Assembly: GCA_965603355.1 (NCBI GenBank)
Contig: CBFDCQ010000045.1
Location: 1 to 25,478 of the forward strand
Direction: 5' to 3'
DNA from: CBFDCQ01 sp965603355
GTDB taxonomy: Bacteria > Hydrogenedentota > CAZGCA01 > CBFDCQ01
Length of the DNA: 25,478 bases
In this document: positions 15,957 to 23,893 of the stretch, piece by piece
Layout: every line of letters begins with the position of its first letter
How positions within the stretch are numbered: the first letter of the stretch is position 1
The notes under the pieces: model-generated
What the model was told of the DNA's origin: nothing
Databases searched by the model: none
Seen by the model: only the letters and a program-made list of their open reading frames with translations
Made by a program: the position numbers and the translations under genes

Positions 15957-17327
15957 ATGAAACAACTGCTAGGCGTCTTCGTAGTCTGCATCCTGGGTCT
16001 GGCGGGGTTCGGGGTCTACTATATCACGCGCGGCGAGGATACGGTCGCGGAGGAGATTCCGACCGCGCAGGCCGAACACGGACCTTTCACTGTCGGAATC
16101 AGCGAGGTCGGCGTGCTCAAAGCGGTGAAATCCACCAGTGTGAGCACATCCTTCACCGGTCGTCACCGGGACCGGGGTGGTGGCAGGGGTGGGGGTGGGG
16201 GGCGCACGCTGTCCCGGATAGTGGAGGAGGAGACTATCGTCAAGAAGGGCGATCCCATCGCGTGGCTGGATACGACCGACGTCGAACAGTATAAACTGGA
16301 GTGGGAATCGCGTCTCAAGGGCTACGAAGCCATGAGAGATAAGCAACAGGAGCGTCTTAACCTGCAGAGAAAAGACAGCGAAGTGCAGGTCAAGAAGGCG
16401 CGGGCTAACCGGGATTTTGCCGAGACGGAACTTGACGAAGCTAACGCGCGGTTGAGCAGGCTCGATATGCTGTTGGAGAAAGGCTTGGTCGCAGAAAAGG
16501 CGGTGCGGGATCAGAGGAGGGTCAGCAGGAACAAGAAATACGCGCTCGAGACGGCGGAGTCCGCGCTCAAGGAGGCGCTGATCAAACGGGAGGCGCAAGA
16601 GAAGGTCATAAATGCCGAGATCATGGAGGCGGACTCGAAATTTGCGGATGCGCAGAAATGGATGAAGGAGATTGAGGAGCAGTTGGAAGCATCCGTCGTA
16701 AGAGCGCCGGTGGACGGAATGGTGCTTCACGGGAGACGCCACAGAGAGAAGGTCAAAGAGGGTGACATGGTCTACCCGTACTATGCGCTGGCGACTATCC
16801 CGGATCTCAGCGAGTTCCGTATCGCGTCACAGGTCGAGGAAGTTGAGATTGACCGTGTCCGCGTCGGCCAGAAGGCCGATGTAACGGTCGATGCGCTGCC
16901 GGGTGTGAAGTTCAGCGCGGAAATCGAGTACATCAGCCAGTTGGCGACAGAGAGAGAGCGTTCTATTGGCGCTGGGTTTGTTGACGAGACGGAGCGTACA
17001 GGCGTACGCGTGTTCGAGACGCTGTTGACGATGGACGGCACGGACAAGGCGCTTCGTCCCGGAATGAGTGTCGGCATCGATATCGTCGTGGACAGGCTCG
17101 ACAATGTCTTGTACATTCCTTCTGCGGGCGTGTTCAAACGCGGCGAGTCGAGTTTCGTGTATTTGAAGGAGGGCGACCGGACTGTCACGCGGGACGTGGT
17201 GCTCGGGCGGAGGAACAACAAGGCAGTCGTGGTCGTCGAGGGGCTCAATGAGGGTGATGAGATTCTCCTTGAGGAACCGACGCAACCGCTCGAAAAGGTG
17301 AGGGGGGTGTCTGTTGCATCTGGGTGA
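15957..17327 (+). CDS. HlyD/MacA-family periplasmic adaptor subunit (second), with Gly/Arg-rich insertion
   Basis: A second membrane-fusion protein, 456 aa, in the same operon. The N-terminal anchor is LLGVFVVCILGLAGFGVYYI. The first barrel-sandwich half is interrupted after FTG at residue 68 by about 15 residues, R69 to R83, made almost only of Gly and Arg with one His and one Asp. It then resumes with TLSRIVEEETIVKKGDPIAW. A long charged coiled-coil hairpin spans about 95-235, followed by VVRAPVDGMVLHG, the beta-barrel domain (RVGQKADVTVDALPGVKF) and a membrane-proximal domain. Ribosome-binding site AAGGGGGAGGTG (15933-15944) lies in the end of the ATPase gene. The last 14 bp overlap the permease gene. 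Divergence from the first adaptor suggests a heteromeric or alternative adaptor rather than a recent duplication. Confidence 0.87.
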   Translation: MKQLLGVFVVCILGLAGFGVYYITRGEDTVAEEIPTAQAEHGPFTVGISEVGVLKAVKSTSVSTSFTGRHRDRGGGRGGGGGRTLSRIVEEETIVKKGDPIAWLDTTDVEQYKLEWESRLKGYEAMRDKQQERLNLQRKDSEVQVKKARANRDFAETELDEANARLSRLDMLLEKGLVAEKAVRDQRRVSRNKKYALETAESALKEALIKREAQEKVINAEIMEADSKFADAQKWMKEIEEQLEASVVRAPVDGMVLHGRRHREKVKEGDMVYPYYALATIPDLSEFRIASQVEEVEIDRVRVGQKADVTVDALPGVKFSAEIEYISQLATERERSIGAGFVDETERTGVRVFETLLTMDGTDKALRPGMSVGIDIVVDRLDNVLYIPSAGVFKRGESSFVYLKEGDRTVTRDVVLGRRNNKAVVVVEGLNEGDEILLEEPTQPLEKVRGVSVASG

Positions 17328-18546
17328 GAGCGTCAGAATAGGGTTCAAGGGGCTTATGTCGCACAAGCTGCGGTCGTTCCTGACCATGCTTGGCGTGGTT
17401 TTCGGCGTGGCGGCGGTTATAGCGATGGTATCGATCGGCGAGGGCGCCAAGTCTGAGGCGATCGAGCAGATAAAGTTGCTCGGCGCCAATAACATTCGCG
17501 TCAAACCGGTCGAGCTGCACGGCAAGAATCTCGAAGGTGCCCGCAGGAAGAACGTGCGCGGCATAGAGGTGGGGGACGCGCATGCTATCGCACAGTTGTG
17601 TCCGGCAGTTGAGGCGGTCGCAGGGCTTGCGGAGGTGCAAGAGAAACTTCGTGTCGGTGCGAAAAGCCCGGAAGCTACGGTGATGGGTGTTGAACCGGTC
17701 TACCTGCAGGTATCCGACGCAAGAGTCCGCGACGGCAGGTTCATCGACGCCGAGGACTTGGTGCGCGGCGCCAAAGTCTGTGTGCTCGGCGAAGAACTGA
17801 AACGAGAACTGTTCTCATTTGACGACGCTTTGGGCAAAATGATCAGGGTCGGCGACCTCTGGTTCACCGTAGTTGGCGTCATGGAGCGCAGAGGTAAAGG
17901 TAAGGAGGGGAAGACCGTCATTGAGATACGCAGTCTCGACCGCGACGTGTACATCCCTATGACTACCGCTTTCGCCCGGTTCAAGCACGGACAGGGCAAG
18001 CCGTTGAACGAGATGTCGATCAAGGTGAAGGACGCGAAGTACCTGCGCAGCTCGGCCGCTCTGATCCGCCGTATTATGCTACGCCGCCATAAGGAGCTCG
18101 AGGATTTCGAGATCGTTGTGCCCGAGGAGCTTCTCCGTCAGAGCCAGCAGACACAGCACATCTTCAACGTGGTCATGGGGTGCATTGCCGGCATATCGCT
18201 CCTTGTAGGCGGCATAGGCATCATGAATATCATGCTCGCCACGGTAACCCAGCGTACGCGCGAAATAGGTATACGCCGCTCGCTCGGTGCATGCGAGCGC
18301 GACGTTCTCGAACAGTTCCTAATCGAATGCGTGTCGCTCAGCATGACCGGCGGACTGATCGGGGTACTGCTGGGTCTCATCCTTTCGCGCAGCATAACGT
18401 CTTACGCCAATTGGCCCACGATCGTGTCACCCGCCATCATCATCCTGGCCTTCGGCGTGTCCGTCATGACCGGCATAGTGTTCGGCATCTACCCCGCCAC
18501 GAAAGCCGCCAAACTCGACCCCGTCGAAGCGCTCAGGTACGAGTGA
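17314..18546 (+). CDS. MacB-like ABC transporter permease
   Basis: Inner-membrane permease of the exporter, 410 aa, without a fused ATPase. Topology follows MacB: TM1 at about residues 22-42 (FLTMLGVVFGVAAVIAMVSI), a large periplasmic MacB core domain (about 50-280), then three C-terminal membrane segments. These include IAGISLLVGGIGIMNIMLAT, LIGVLLGLILSRSI and IIILAFGVSVMTGIVFGIYP. The family hallmarks TQRTREIGIRRSLGA and PATKAAKLDPVEALRYE are intact. The start is a TTG at 17314, preceded by a G-rich ribosome-binding region (17296-17309) and overlapping the adaptor gene by 14 bp; no ATG or GTG in this frame fits. Last gene of the export operon. Confidence 0.92.
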   Translation: MHLGESVRIGFKGLMSHKLRSFLTMLGVVFGVAAVIAMVSIGEGAKSEAIEQIKLLGANNIRVKPVELHGKNLEGARRKNVRGIEVGDAHAIAQLCPAVEAVAGLAEVQEKLRVGAKSPEATVMGVEPVYLQVSDARVRDGRFIDAEDLVRGAKVCVLGEELKRELFSFDDALGKMIRVGDLWFTVVGVMERRGKGKEGKTVIEIRSLDRDVYIPMTTAFARFKHGQGKPLNEMSIKVKDAKYLRSSAALIRRIMLRRHKELEDFEIVVPEELLRQSQQTQHIFNVVMGCIAGISLLVGGIGIMNIMLATVTQRTREIGIRRSLGACERDVLEQFLIECVSLSMTGGLIGVLLGLILSRSITSYANWPTIVSPAIIILAFGVSVMTGIVFGIYPATKAAKLDPVEALRYE

Positions 18547-18582
18547 GCTCGTCCTTCCCATGCGGCCGGTTGCCGCTTTCTA

Positions 18583-18611
18583 TTGACCATCAGCAGGCAT
18601 CGGAGTACAAT
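18583..18611 (+). promoter_or_regulatory. Promoter of the lipoprotein/hydrolase genes
   Basis: TTGACC (18583-18588) and TACAAT (18606-18611) with exactly 17 bp between them, 80 bp upstream of the lipoprotein ATG. It restarts transcription after the exporter operon. Confidence 0.65.
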
Positions 18612-18690
18612 TGGTGCTGCAATTCATACCATGTCACGCAAGATAGGTTCACACTGTCAAGGTTGGACAGATTCAAGAGGAGGATGCCGG

Positions 18691-19152
18691 ATGACCAAGA
18701 CTACACTTGCCGTGGTGGTGATTGCTCTTGCTGCAGGTCTTTGCTCGTGCGCGTTGACGGGGGCTTCGAGAACGGGCCGGCTGGATCTCAGCTCCCCGGA
18801 CGCGACGGTGATCAGCTTCACGAAAGCTGCCGCCGGCGGGGACGTTGATGCGGCCCAGGCCTGTTTCCTTCCAGATGGTATCGACTACAAGGATGTCAGG
18901 AGGGTATTGACGGCTGAACCGTCATCGCCGGAGTATCCGGGCAGGCTCATGTTCGAGGCCATCGACCCTGATGCGCTGATGCCGATCATCTCGATGGAAG
19001 AGACGGAAGAGGGGCTGGCGATCGTCTGGCGCGTCACCTTCAAGCGGGACGTCCAGGCGGAGGGTCAGACCGTCATCGAGACGGGCGACACCTTCGATTT
19101 CGACGGTACACTCAGGAAGTCGGGCGACAAGTGGCTGTTCTATAGCCTCTGA
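18691..19152 (+). CDS. Putative lipoprotein, NTF2/DUF4878-like
   Basis: A 153-aa protein starting at the ATG 18691, 7 nt after an AGAGGAGG ribosome-binding site. The N terminus TKTTLAVVVIALAAGLCSC is a signal with a possible lipobox LCSC, so it may be an envelope lipoprotein. The rest resembles the NTF2-like/DUF4878 type of small extracytoplasmic domain: DATVISFTKAAAGGDVDAAQ near the start and GTLRKSGDKWLFYSL at the end. Family placement is from pattern only. It may be cotranscribed with the hydrolase 59 bp downstream, but nothing in the sequence connects their functions. Confidence 0.7.
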   Translation: MTKTTLAVVVIALAAGLCSCALTGASRTGRLDLSSPDATVISFTKAAAGGDVDAAQACFLPDGIDYKDVRRVLTAEPSSPEYPGRLMFEAIDPDALMPIISMEETEEGLAIVWRVTFKRDVQAEGQTVIETGDTFDFDGTLRKSGDKWLFYSL

Positions 19153-19211
19153 CGACTGGATGCGTGACAGTCAGCCGCAGTTAAGTGCGTTCGTGGGAAG
19201 GAGAACGTCGC

Positions 19212-20162
19212 GTGACAAAGGAGGTACCGCACAGTGAGCCGGCGAAGGTGAGCGCGAACGGTATCGAGATCGTCTACGATACGTTCGGCGACCCTGACGC
19301 ACCGCCGTTGCTGCTTGTTGCCGGTCTCTCCATGCAGATGGTCGGCTGGAACGAGAAGTTCTGTTCTGACCTTGCTGCGCGAGGGTACAAGGTGATCCGG
19401 TTTGACAACCGCGACGTCGGTATGTCCACGAAGTTCGACGACGCGGGCGTGCCCAACGTCCTGGCGATGATGCAGGCGCGTATGCAGGAGCGGCCCGTGG
19501 AGGCTCCGTACACGTTGCGCGATATGGCTGACGACACCGTGGCGTTGCTTGATGCGTTGGCTATCGAGTCCGCGCACGTCGTCGGCATCTCGATGGGGGG
19601 AATGATCGCCCAGACCGTGGCGATACACCACCCGCAGCGGCTGCATACGCTGACGTCCATCATGTCCACGACCGGCCACCCGTCGCTTCCGATGGCAGCG
19701 CCGGAGGTGCTCTCGATGCTGCTGGCGCCCGTCCCGACGGAACGTGCGGAGTATATTGAGTTCAACTCGAAAGTCTGGCAGGCGATCAACTGCCCGGCGT
19801 TTCCGATAGATGAGGAGCTTTCGCAGGAGCTGTCAGCAAGATCCTTCGACCGCGGGTCGAATCCCGCCGGTTCTGCCCGGCAGTTGGCGGCGATCATCGC
19901 CTCCGGCAGCCGCAGGAAGCTCCTTGAATCAGTGCAAGTCCCCACGCTGGTCATCCACGGCGATGCCGACCCGCTCATTCCCGTCGAGGGCGGGATCGAT
20001 ACGGCCGAGACGATTCCCGGCGCGAAATTGATCGTCATGGAAGGTATGGGCCACGCCCTACCTGTCACCCCACAGGCCTGGCCGCAGGTTGTAGACGCAA
20101 TTGCCGGCCATTGTCGGGGTCTCCACGGCGGGACTGCCAGCCCTACAATTTCGTCAGGATAG
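19212..20162 (+). CDS. Alpha/beta hydrolase fold protein
   Basis: A 316-aa soluble hydrolase of the AclC/RdmC-like alpha/beta fold group. The catalytic triad can be read: nucleophile S127 in GISMGG, acid D253 in HGDADPLIPV and H281 in GMGHALP. The oxyanion region lies at LLLVAGLSMQMVGWNEKF, and the DNRDVGMSTKFDD segment is common in this group. The start is taken as GTG 19212, because GGAAGGAG lies 8 nt upstream; the frame is open a little further. No signal peptide is visible, so it is probably cytoplasmic. Substrate unknown. Its C-terminal end lies only ~10 bp before the first copy of the intergenic repeat. Confidence 0.85.
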   Translation: MTKEVPHSEPAKVSANGIEIVYDTFGDPDAPPLLLVAGLSMQMVGWNEKFCSDLAARGYKVIRFDNRDVGMSTKFDDAGVPNVLAMMQARMQERPVEAPYTLRDMADDTVALLDALAIESAHVVGISMGGMIAQTVAIHHPQRLHTLTSIMSTTGHPSLPMAAPEVLSMLLAPVPTERAEYIEFNSKVWQAINCPAFPIDEELSQELSARSFDRGSNPAGSARQLAAIIASGSRRKLLESVQVPTLVIHGDADPLIPVEGGIDTAETIPGAKLIVMEGMGHALPVTPQAWPQVVDAIAGHCRGLHGGTASPTISSG

Positions 20163-20171
20163 CTGTGTGCG

Positions 20172-20340
20172 CTGGTCGCCGTTGAGGCGAGCAGCGCTAC
20201 GCAAAAGTCTTTGGAAAGGGGTGCGGGGGAGAACCTTTCTGTCCAGAAAGGTTTCCCCCGACAATGGGGGTCTCCTGCGGAGGGCAGACAGGAATGTCCG
20301 CCCCACCATTGGGAGCGGGCGGTTCGCGAACCGCCCCTAT
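20172..20340 (+). repeat. Hairpin-rich dispersed intergenic repeat, copy A
   Basis: About 169 bp, non-coding, sharing a 63-nt core (20200-20262) with copy B at 24004-24156, with only 2 differences, in the same orientation. It holds several stem-loops: TCGCC/GGCGA (20176-20190); the central hairpin AACCTTTCT-GTCC-AGAAAGGTT (20232-20253), flanked by GGGGG/CCCCC; an imperfect GGCAGACA hairpin; and a perfect 20-bp palindrome, GGGCGGTTCGCGAACCGCCC (20317-20336). Copy A has about 16 extra bases in the middle compared with B. Confidence 0.85.
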
Positions 20341-20411
20341 GGTCTGCCACTAATAGTACCGGGTAATACGCCTGTATGCCACTGGACACGCCTTATCACG
20401 CCATTTTTCCC

Positions 20412-20441
20412 TTGACAGCATTTCCTGAACCGTGCTAATAT
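20412..20441 (+). promoter_or_regulatory. Promoter of the secreted protein/C25 peptidase genes
   Basis: A consensus TTGACA (20412-20417) is followed after 18 bp by TGC-TAATAT (-10 at 20436-20441, extended type). A perfect TATAAT overlaps at 20439-20444 but with 21-bp spacing. Transcription would begin about 20448, exactly where the duplicated leader element starts, about 190 nt before the first gene. Confidence 0.55.
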
Positions 20442-20447
20442 AATACT

Positions 20448-20549
20448 GGGTTTGGAGGGGGATCATCCATACCTAGGCTGCCCACCCCGCGAACTCCCAG
20501 TCCACGGGTCTGGAGGGGGATCGTTCTCACCTTAGGCTGCACAAGCCGC
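20448..20549 (+). repeat. Tandem 58-bp-period leader duplication
   Basis: Two related ~43-nt units (20448-20490 and 20506-20549), offset 58 bp. Each contains TGGAGGGGGATC, then ACCT(T)AGGCTGC, then CCGC. In unit 1 GGTTTGGA (20449-20456) pairs with TCCATACC (20466-20473), displaying GGGGGATCA in the loop; unit 2 can form a weaker version with the same loop. Both lie in the presumed 5' leader of the secreted-protein gene. I recognise no known riboswitch family. Confidence 0.6.
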
Positions 20550-20573
20550 TTTTTCCTGAAAGCAGATGTAAAT

Positions 20574-20596
20574 GCAACGCGGGTGGTCCGCGTTGC
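20574..20596 (+). other. Strong leader hairpin before the small secreted protein
   Basis: GCAACGCGG (20574-20582) and CCGCGTTGC (20588-20596) make a perfect 9-bp stem with a GTGGT loop, 38 nt before the ATG and 23 nt before the AAAGGAGGGAG ribosome-binding site. No T-run follows, so it is more likely an mRNA structure than a terminator. Confidence 0.5.
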
Positions 20597-20634
20597 GCGC
20601 GATGGGGCAGTTGTCTGCGAAAGGAGGGAGAACG

Positions 20635-21105
20635 ATGAGAAGGGTATCCAAGAAAGCGTGGCTGGTGATCGGCGTAGTGGCGGTGTTGTGCATCTCGGGT
20701 GGGATCATCTATGCCGCCGACTACACCGGGCACTTCTTCGGCAAGTTCGAAACTGACTCGGCATACGGCGGCATTGGGATGGACCGCACTCCACCTTACT
20801 ATCCTTATGTCATTAAGTGGAACAATTACCAGCAGATAGTGGGTATCGCTGACACGAATTACAGCAAGCTACTTATGAACACTAACAACTCGTTGGACTA
20901 TTACGGGGAGGTAACGGTGCGGGAACAAGACGACGGCGAGTCGAACTTTGCGTACGCCGCGATAACTGCCAAGAACAGTAGTGATGAGTGGCAGACAAGC
21001 ATAAGAGCGGACAGCGACGGCCTCGCCTATATGAAATCCTCGGTGGGCGATAACGCCGTGGAAGTGAAGCCGGATGGCGACGTGGTCATAACGTTGGGCG
21101 ACTGA
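20635..21105 (+). CDS. Small secreted protein with GD-repeat C terminus, function unknown
   Basis: A 156-aa protein. The ATG at 20635 follows a strong AAAGGAGGGAG ribosome-binding site. The N terminus MRRVSKKAWLVIGVVAVLC leads into a hydrophobic segment ending IYAA, a signal peptide or anchor. The mature part is Asn/Asp/Tyr-rich and looks all-beta, with no Cys after the signal. It ends VEVKPDGDVVITLGD, which resembles the motif repeated three times at the C terminus of the downstream peptidase (VAMVDPDGDLWLTGD). I know no family for it. It lies 33 bp upstream of the peptidase gene, with no terminator between, so the two are probably cotranscribed. A role as a partner, substrate or surface fibre of the peptidase is a guess. 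Confidence 0.72.
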   Translation: MRRVSKKAWLVIGVVAVLCISGGIIYAADYTGHFFGKFETDSAYGGIGMDRTPPYYPYVIKWNNYQQIVGIADTNYSKLLMNTNNSLDYYGEVTVREQDDGESNFAYAAITAKNSSDEWQTSIRADSDGLAYMKSSVGDNAVEVKPDGDVVITLGD

Positions 21106-21138
21106 CATCTTTGTAGCATCAAGAGGAGGTGAAGAAAG

Positions 21139-23775
21139 ATGAAAATGGGCTACAAAGTAGTTGGTTGCTTGGCGGTGTGTGTGGCCCTGTTTGGGCTGGT
21201 GTCCCCGCAAGTCTGTTCAGCAACTGTCGCTTCATCGGACGAACCACAGTGGATCGGTATGGGCCCGAATGCTGGCCTAGCGAGCGCGGGTGAGAGGATG
21301 ACAGCGTCCTCCAAAGCACTTGCAGATGGTGTGCAGGTGGATGTCTCAGTACCGGGTGTTCTGAGCGCAGCACTGCTGGCACCTGACGGAAACAGGTACG
21401 TCTCGCTTAGTATACCCGGCTGCGGCGTGACTTCGGAAAACGTCGGTGAACCTGCAATGCCGTTCAAGGGCTTTTTCCTCGAGATCCCATACGGGGTCGA
21501 TGTGACGGTTGCGACAGTGCAGGAATCGGTCAGGTCCCTGGGAAAGGGTTTCAATGTTCTCCCAAGGCAGCCTGCCCCGCCCGAAGCCGGCGCAACACCT
21601 CGGTTTCGGAAGAATGCTGCTGCTTACGCGAGAAACGCCTGGTTCCCGGCAACCCCCATTGTTATGGGGGAACCCGGATTCATCAGGGGGCGGCGCGTGG
21701 TATTTGTGCAAGTGTTTCCCCTGCAGTACAACCCTGTCACGACTGAGGTCAGAGCGCGTGACTCTGTGCAGCTCGCGGTGAGCTTCAAGGGTGAGGTCGA
21801 TCCGTACGGTGACGAGCGCAAGAGCCACCTGGCCGCCCCGTTCTTTGAGTCGCTCGCCGAGACCGTGATCCTCAACTATGAATCCGTCTCTTCTCTGGAA
21901 GGCCAGATGATGAGCAGCCGTTCGGCGGGGGATGGTGCGGACTATCTCATCATCGTAGACGACGATCTGGTCAACCAGATTGATGATCTGGCCGAGTGGA
22001 AGCGGCGCAAGGGCTACATCACTGAGGTGGTCGAGATGTCCGACGTAGGGGATGATGCCCAGGATGTCGAGGACTATATTCAGGATGCCTACGACGAGTG
22101 GGATCCGGCACCTACGTATGTCCTTTTGGTGGGAGACAGTGAAGACGTGCCGCCAGATACGTATAGCGGCTCGTATCCATGCACTACCGACAATACTTAC
22201 GCGTGCGTGGACGGTAGTGACTACTTCCCCGACCTGGTCATCGCCCGGATTACGGCGCATACGACGACCGAGTGCGGCGATGTAGAGGATAAGATCCTCA
22301 CCTATGACCGGTATCCCGACGACGGAAGTTGGTACGATAGCTTCTTGTCCGCTGGGATGTTCGAAGACAACAACGACGATGGCATCGCCGGTGGGGCCAC
22401 ATACGGCCGATGGTTCATGGAAACCTCGGCTCACCTGACCGATTTTCTGGACAACGATGTCGGGATGACGCGGAATACGGCGTGGTGCACCAACAGCGGT
22501 GAGCACGACCATTACTATTACGCTGCTAATTACACTTATCCTCACCGATTTGGCGAGCCGGGTGCTGAGGTACCCTCCTGGGTCACGAACCTCTGGGTAT
22601 CCGACGCGCAGGCCACAGCGGCCATATCCACGGCGATCAACGGTGGAGTGAGCATCGTTCAACATCGCGACCATGGGTCGGTGACGAGCTGGGGCGACCC
22701 CCCGTATTCCATAAGCAACATTAACGCACTCACAAACGGCGACAAGACGCCTGTCGTGGTCAGCATGAATTGCTCGACTGGCAAATTCGATTACGCCAGC
22801 GGAGACTGCTTCTGTGAGGCGTTCCTGGAGAAGAGCACTGGTGGGTGCGTGGGGATTGTCGGCTCCACCAGGACAAGCTATTCGGGTTACAACGACCTGC
22901 TCACTCACGGGATATACACGTGCTTCTGGCCCGAGTACGACACGGACTACACGGACCCGGGCGGTGACGACGACGGGACGTATCCCTCTTCATGGCGGCC
23001 CGCGGAGGCCCTCATGTACGGCAAGTACTACATGTACACCTACGAGGGAAACACTGACTATACCGAAGGCGAGTTCTATATGTTCCACTACTTCGGTGAC
23101 CCGGAGATGATGGTTCGGACGGAGACTCCGGAAGAACTGACTGTGCTTCATCCGGCCGCGCTGCTAACCAATGCAGAGGATACCGTGAGCGTCACAGTGA
23201 CGGTCACGGACGAGTCCGAAGATGCCGTCGAGGGGGCATTGGTGTCGATCACACATGCCGATAGCGCATTACCTTGGGCGGGATTGACGGGCTCAGACGG
23301 CAAGGCCACCGTGGTGGTGGACTTTACGGAATTGGACAGCCAAGAGATTGACAGAGAGGCGGACTACGACATCGTCGTCACGGCACACAATGCGGAACCC
23401 TATGAGGGAACCATTGACGTTGATTCGCACACGGCCTTCCGGGTCAAGCTCGGCGGCAGCAATGTGGCCTGGGTCACGCCGACGGGCGATATGTTTGTGG
23501 TGGGCGACGTACACGAGAACCAGACCACAATCAGCCCTGGTTCCCAGGACTCCGAGTTTATCATCACGGACAACAATGGCGTGGAGGTCGCAATGGTCGA
23601 CCCGGACGGCGATTTGTGGCTCACCGGCGACGTGACCGAGGGCGTCGCTCTCGGTAACATGACGCCGAGTGTGCCCGCACTGATTATCCGCGACTCGTCG
23701 GAGGAGAATCAGCTTTACATCGACGAGGACGGCGACCTGGTGCTGCAGGGATGCCTGTCGTCGGCCGGATCATGA
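21139..23775 (+). CDS. Secreted gingipain-type (C25 family) cysteine peptidase with C-terminal GD repeats
   Basis: An 878-aa secreted peptidase. Signal peptide at residues 1-30 (VVGCLAVCVALFGLV, then CSA). A propeptide-like region covers about 60-250 (GEPAMPFKGFFLEIPYGVDV). The C25 catalytic domain begins at DYLIIVDDDLVNQIDDLAEW and contains YVLLVGDSEDVP and YFPDLVIARI. Candidate catalytic residues are H512 in QHRDHGS and C545 in VSMNCSTG; their 33-residue spacing equals His211-Cys244 of gingipain RgpB, from memory. A beta-sandwich (Ig/Cna-like) domain follows at about 670-765 (VSVTVTVTDESEDAVEGALV). The C terminus (about 767-874) carries three repeats at 40-41-residue spacing with xPxGD or DEDGD followed by hydrophobics and G. 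These replace the type A/B C-terminal domains of Bacteroidetes type IX secretion. The ATG follows a strong AGGAGG ribosome-binding site. Confidence 0.86.
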   Translation: MKMGYKVVGCLAVCVALFGLVSPQVCSATVASSDEPQWIGMGPNAGLASAGERMTASSKALADGVQVDVSVPGVLSAALLAPDGNRYVSLSIPGCGVTSENVGEPAMPFKGFFLEIPYGVDVTVATVQESVRSLGKGFNVLPRQPAPPEAGATPRFRKNAAAYARNAWFPATPIVMGEPGFIRGRRVVFVQVFPLQYNPVTTEVRARDSVQLAVSFKGEVDPYGDERKSHLAAPFFESLAETVILNYESVSSLEGQMMSSRSAGDGADYLIIVDDDLVNQIDDLAEWKRRKGYITEVVEMSDVGDDAQDVEDYIQDAYDEWDPAPTYVLLVGDSEDVPPDTYSGSYPCTTDNTYACVDGSDYFPDLVIARITAHTTTECGDVEDKILTYDRYPDDGSWYDSFLSAGMFEDNNDDGIAGGATYGRWFMETSAHLTDFLDNDVGMTRNTAWCTNSGEHDHYYYAANYTYPHRFGEPGAEVPSWVTNLWVSDAQATAAISTAINGGVSIVQHRDHGSVTSWGDPPYSISNINALTNGDKTPVVVSMNCSTGKFDYASGDCFCEAFLEKSTGGCVGIVGSTRTSYSGYNDLLTHGIYTCFWPEYDTDYTDPGGDDDGTYPSSWRPAEALMYGKYYMYTYEGNTDYTEGEFYMFHYFGDPEMMVRTETPEELTVLHPAALLTNAEDTVSVTVTVTDESEDAVEGALVSITHADSALPWAGLTGSDGKATVVVDFTELDSQEIDREADYDIVVTAHNAEPYEGTIDVDSHTAFRVKLGGSNVAWVTPTGDMFVVGDVHENQTTISPGSQDSEFIITDNNGVEVAMVDPDGDLWLTGDVTEGVALGNMTPSVPALIIRDSSEENQLYIDEDGDLVLQGCLSSAGS

Positions 23776-23810
23776 GTCTCGCGGGGACCGTGGACTGAGC
23801 CCGCGTTTCA

Positions 23811-23852
23811 GCCGAGGGGCACCGCGCATTACGCGCGGGGGCTTCACTCGGC
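23811..23852 (+). terminator. Nested stem-loop after the C25 peptidase gene
   Basis: GCCGAG (23811-23816) pairs with CTCGGC (23847-23852), enclosing CCGCGC-ATTAC-GCGCGG (23822-23838). It lies 36 bp after the stop codon. No T-tract follows; it may act as a factor-dependent or weak terminator. Confidence 0.4.
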
Positions 23853-23893
23853 GGATCGAGGCGGTCACTGTGTGCAGTTCAACGCGAGCTGAG

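Noticed and set aside
20101..20415. Plus-strand open frame running from the hydrolase end through repeat copy A
   Set aside because: It overlaps the hydrolase in another frame and consists mainly of repeat sequence.
21346..22908. 520-codon open frame on the minus strand inside the peptidase gene
   Set aside because: Fully antisense to a well-supported C25 peptidase; its translation shows no recognisable domain. GC-rich genes often leave such long shadow frames.
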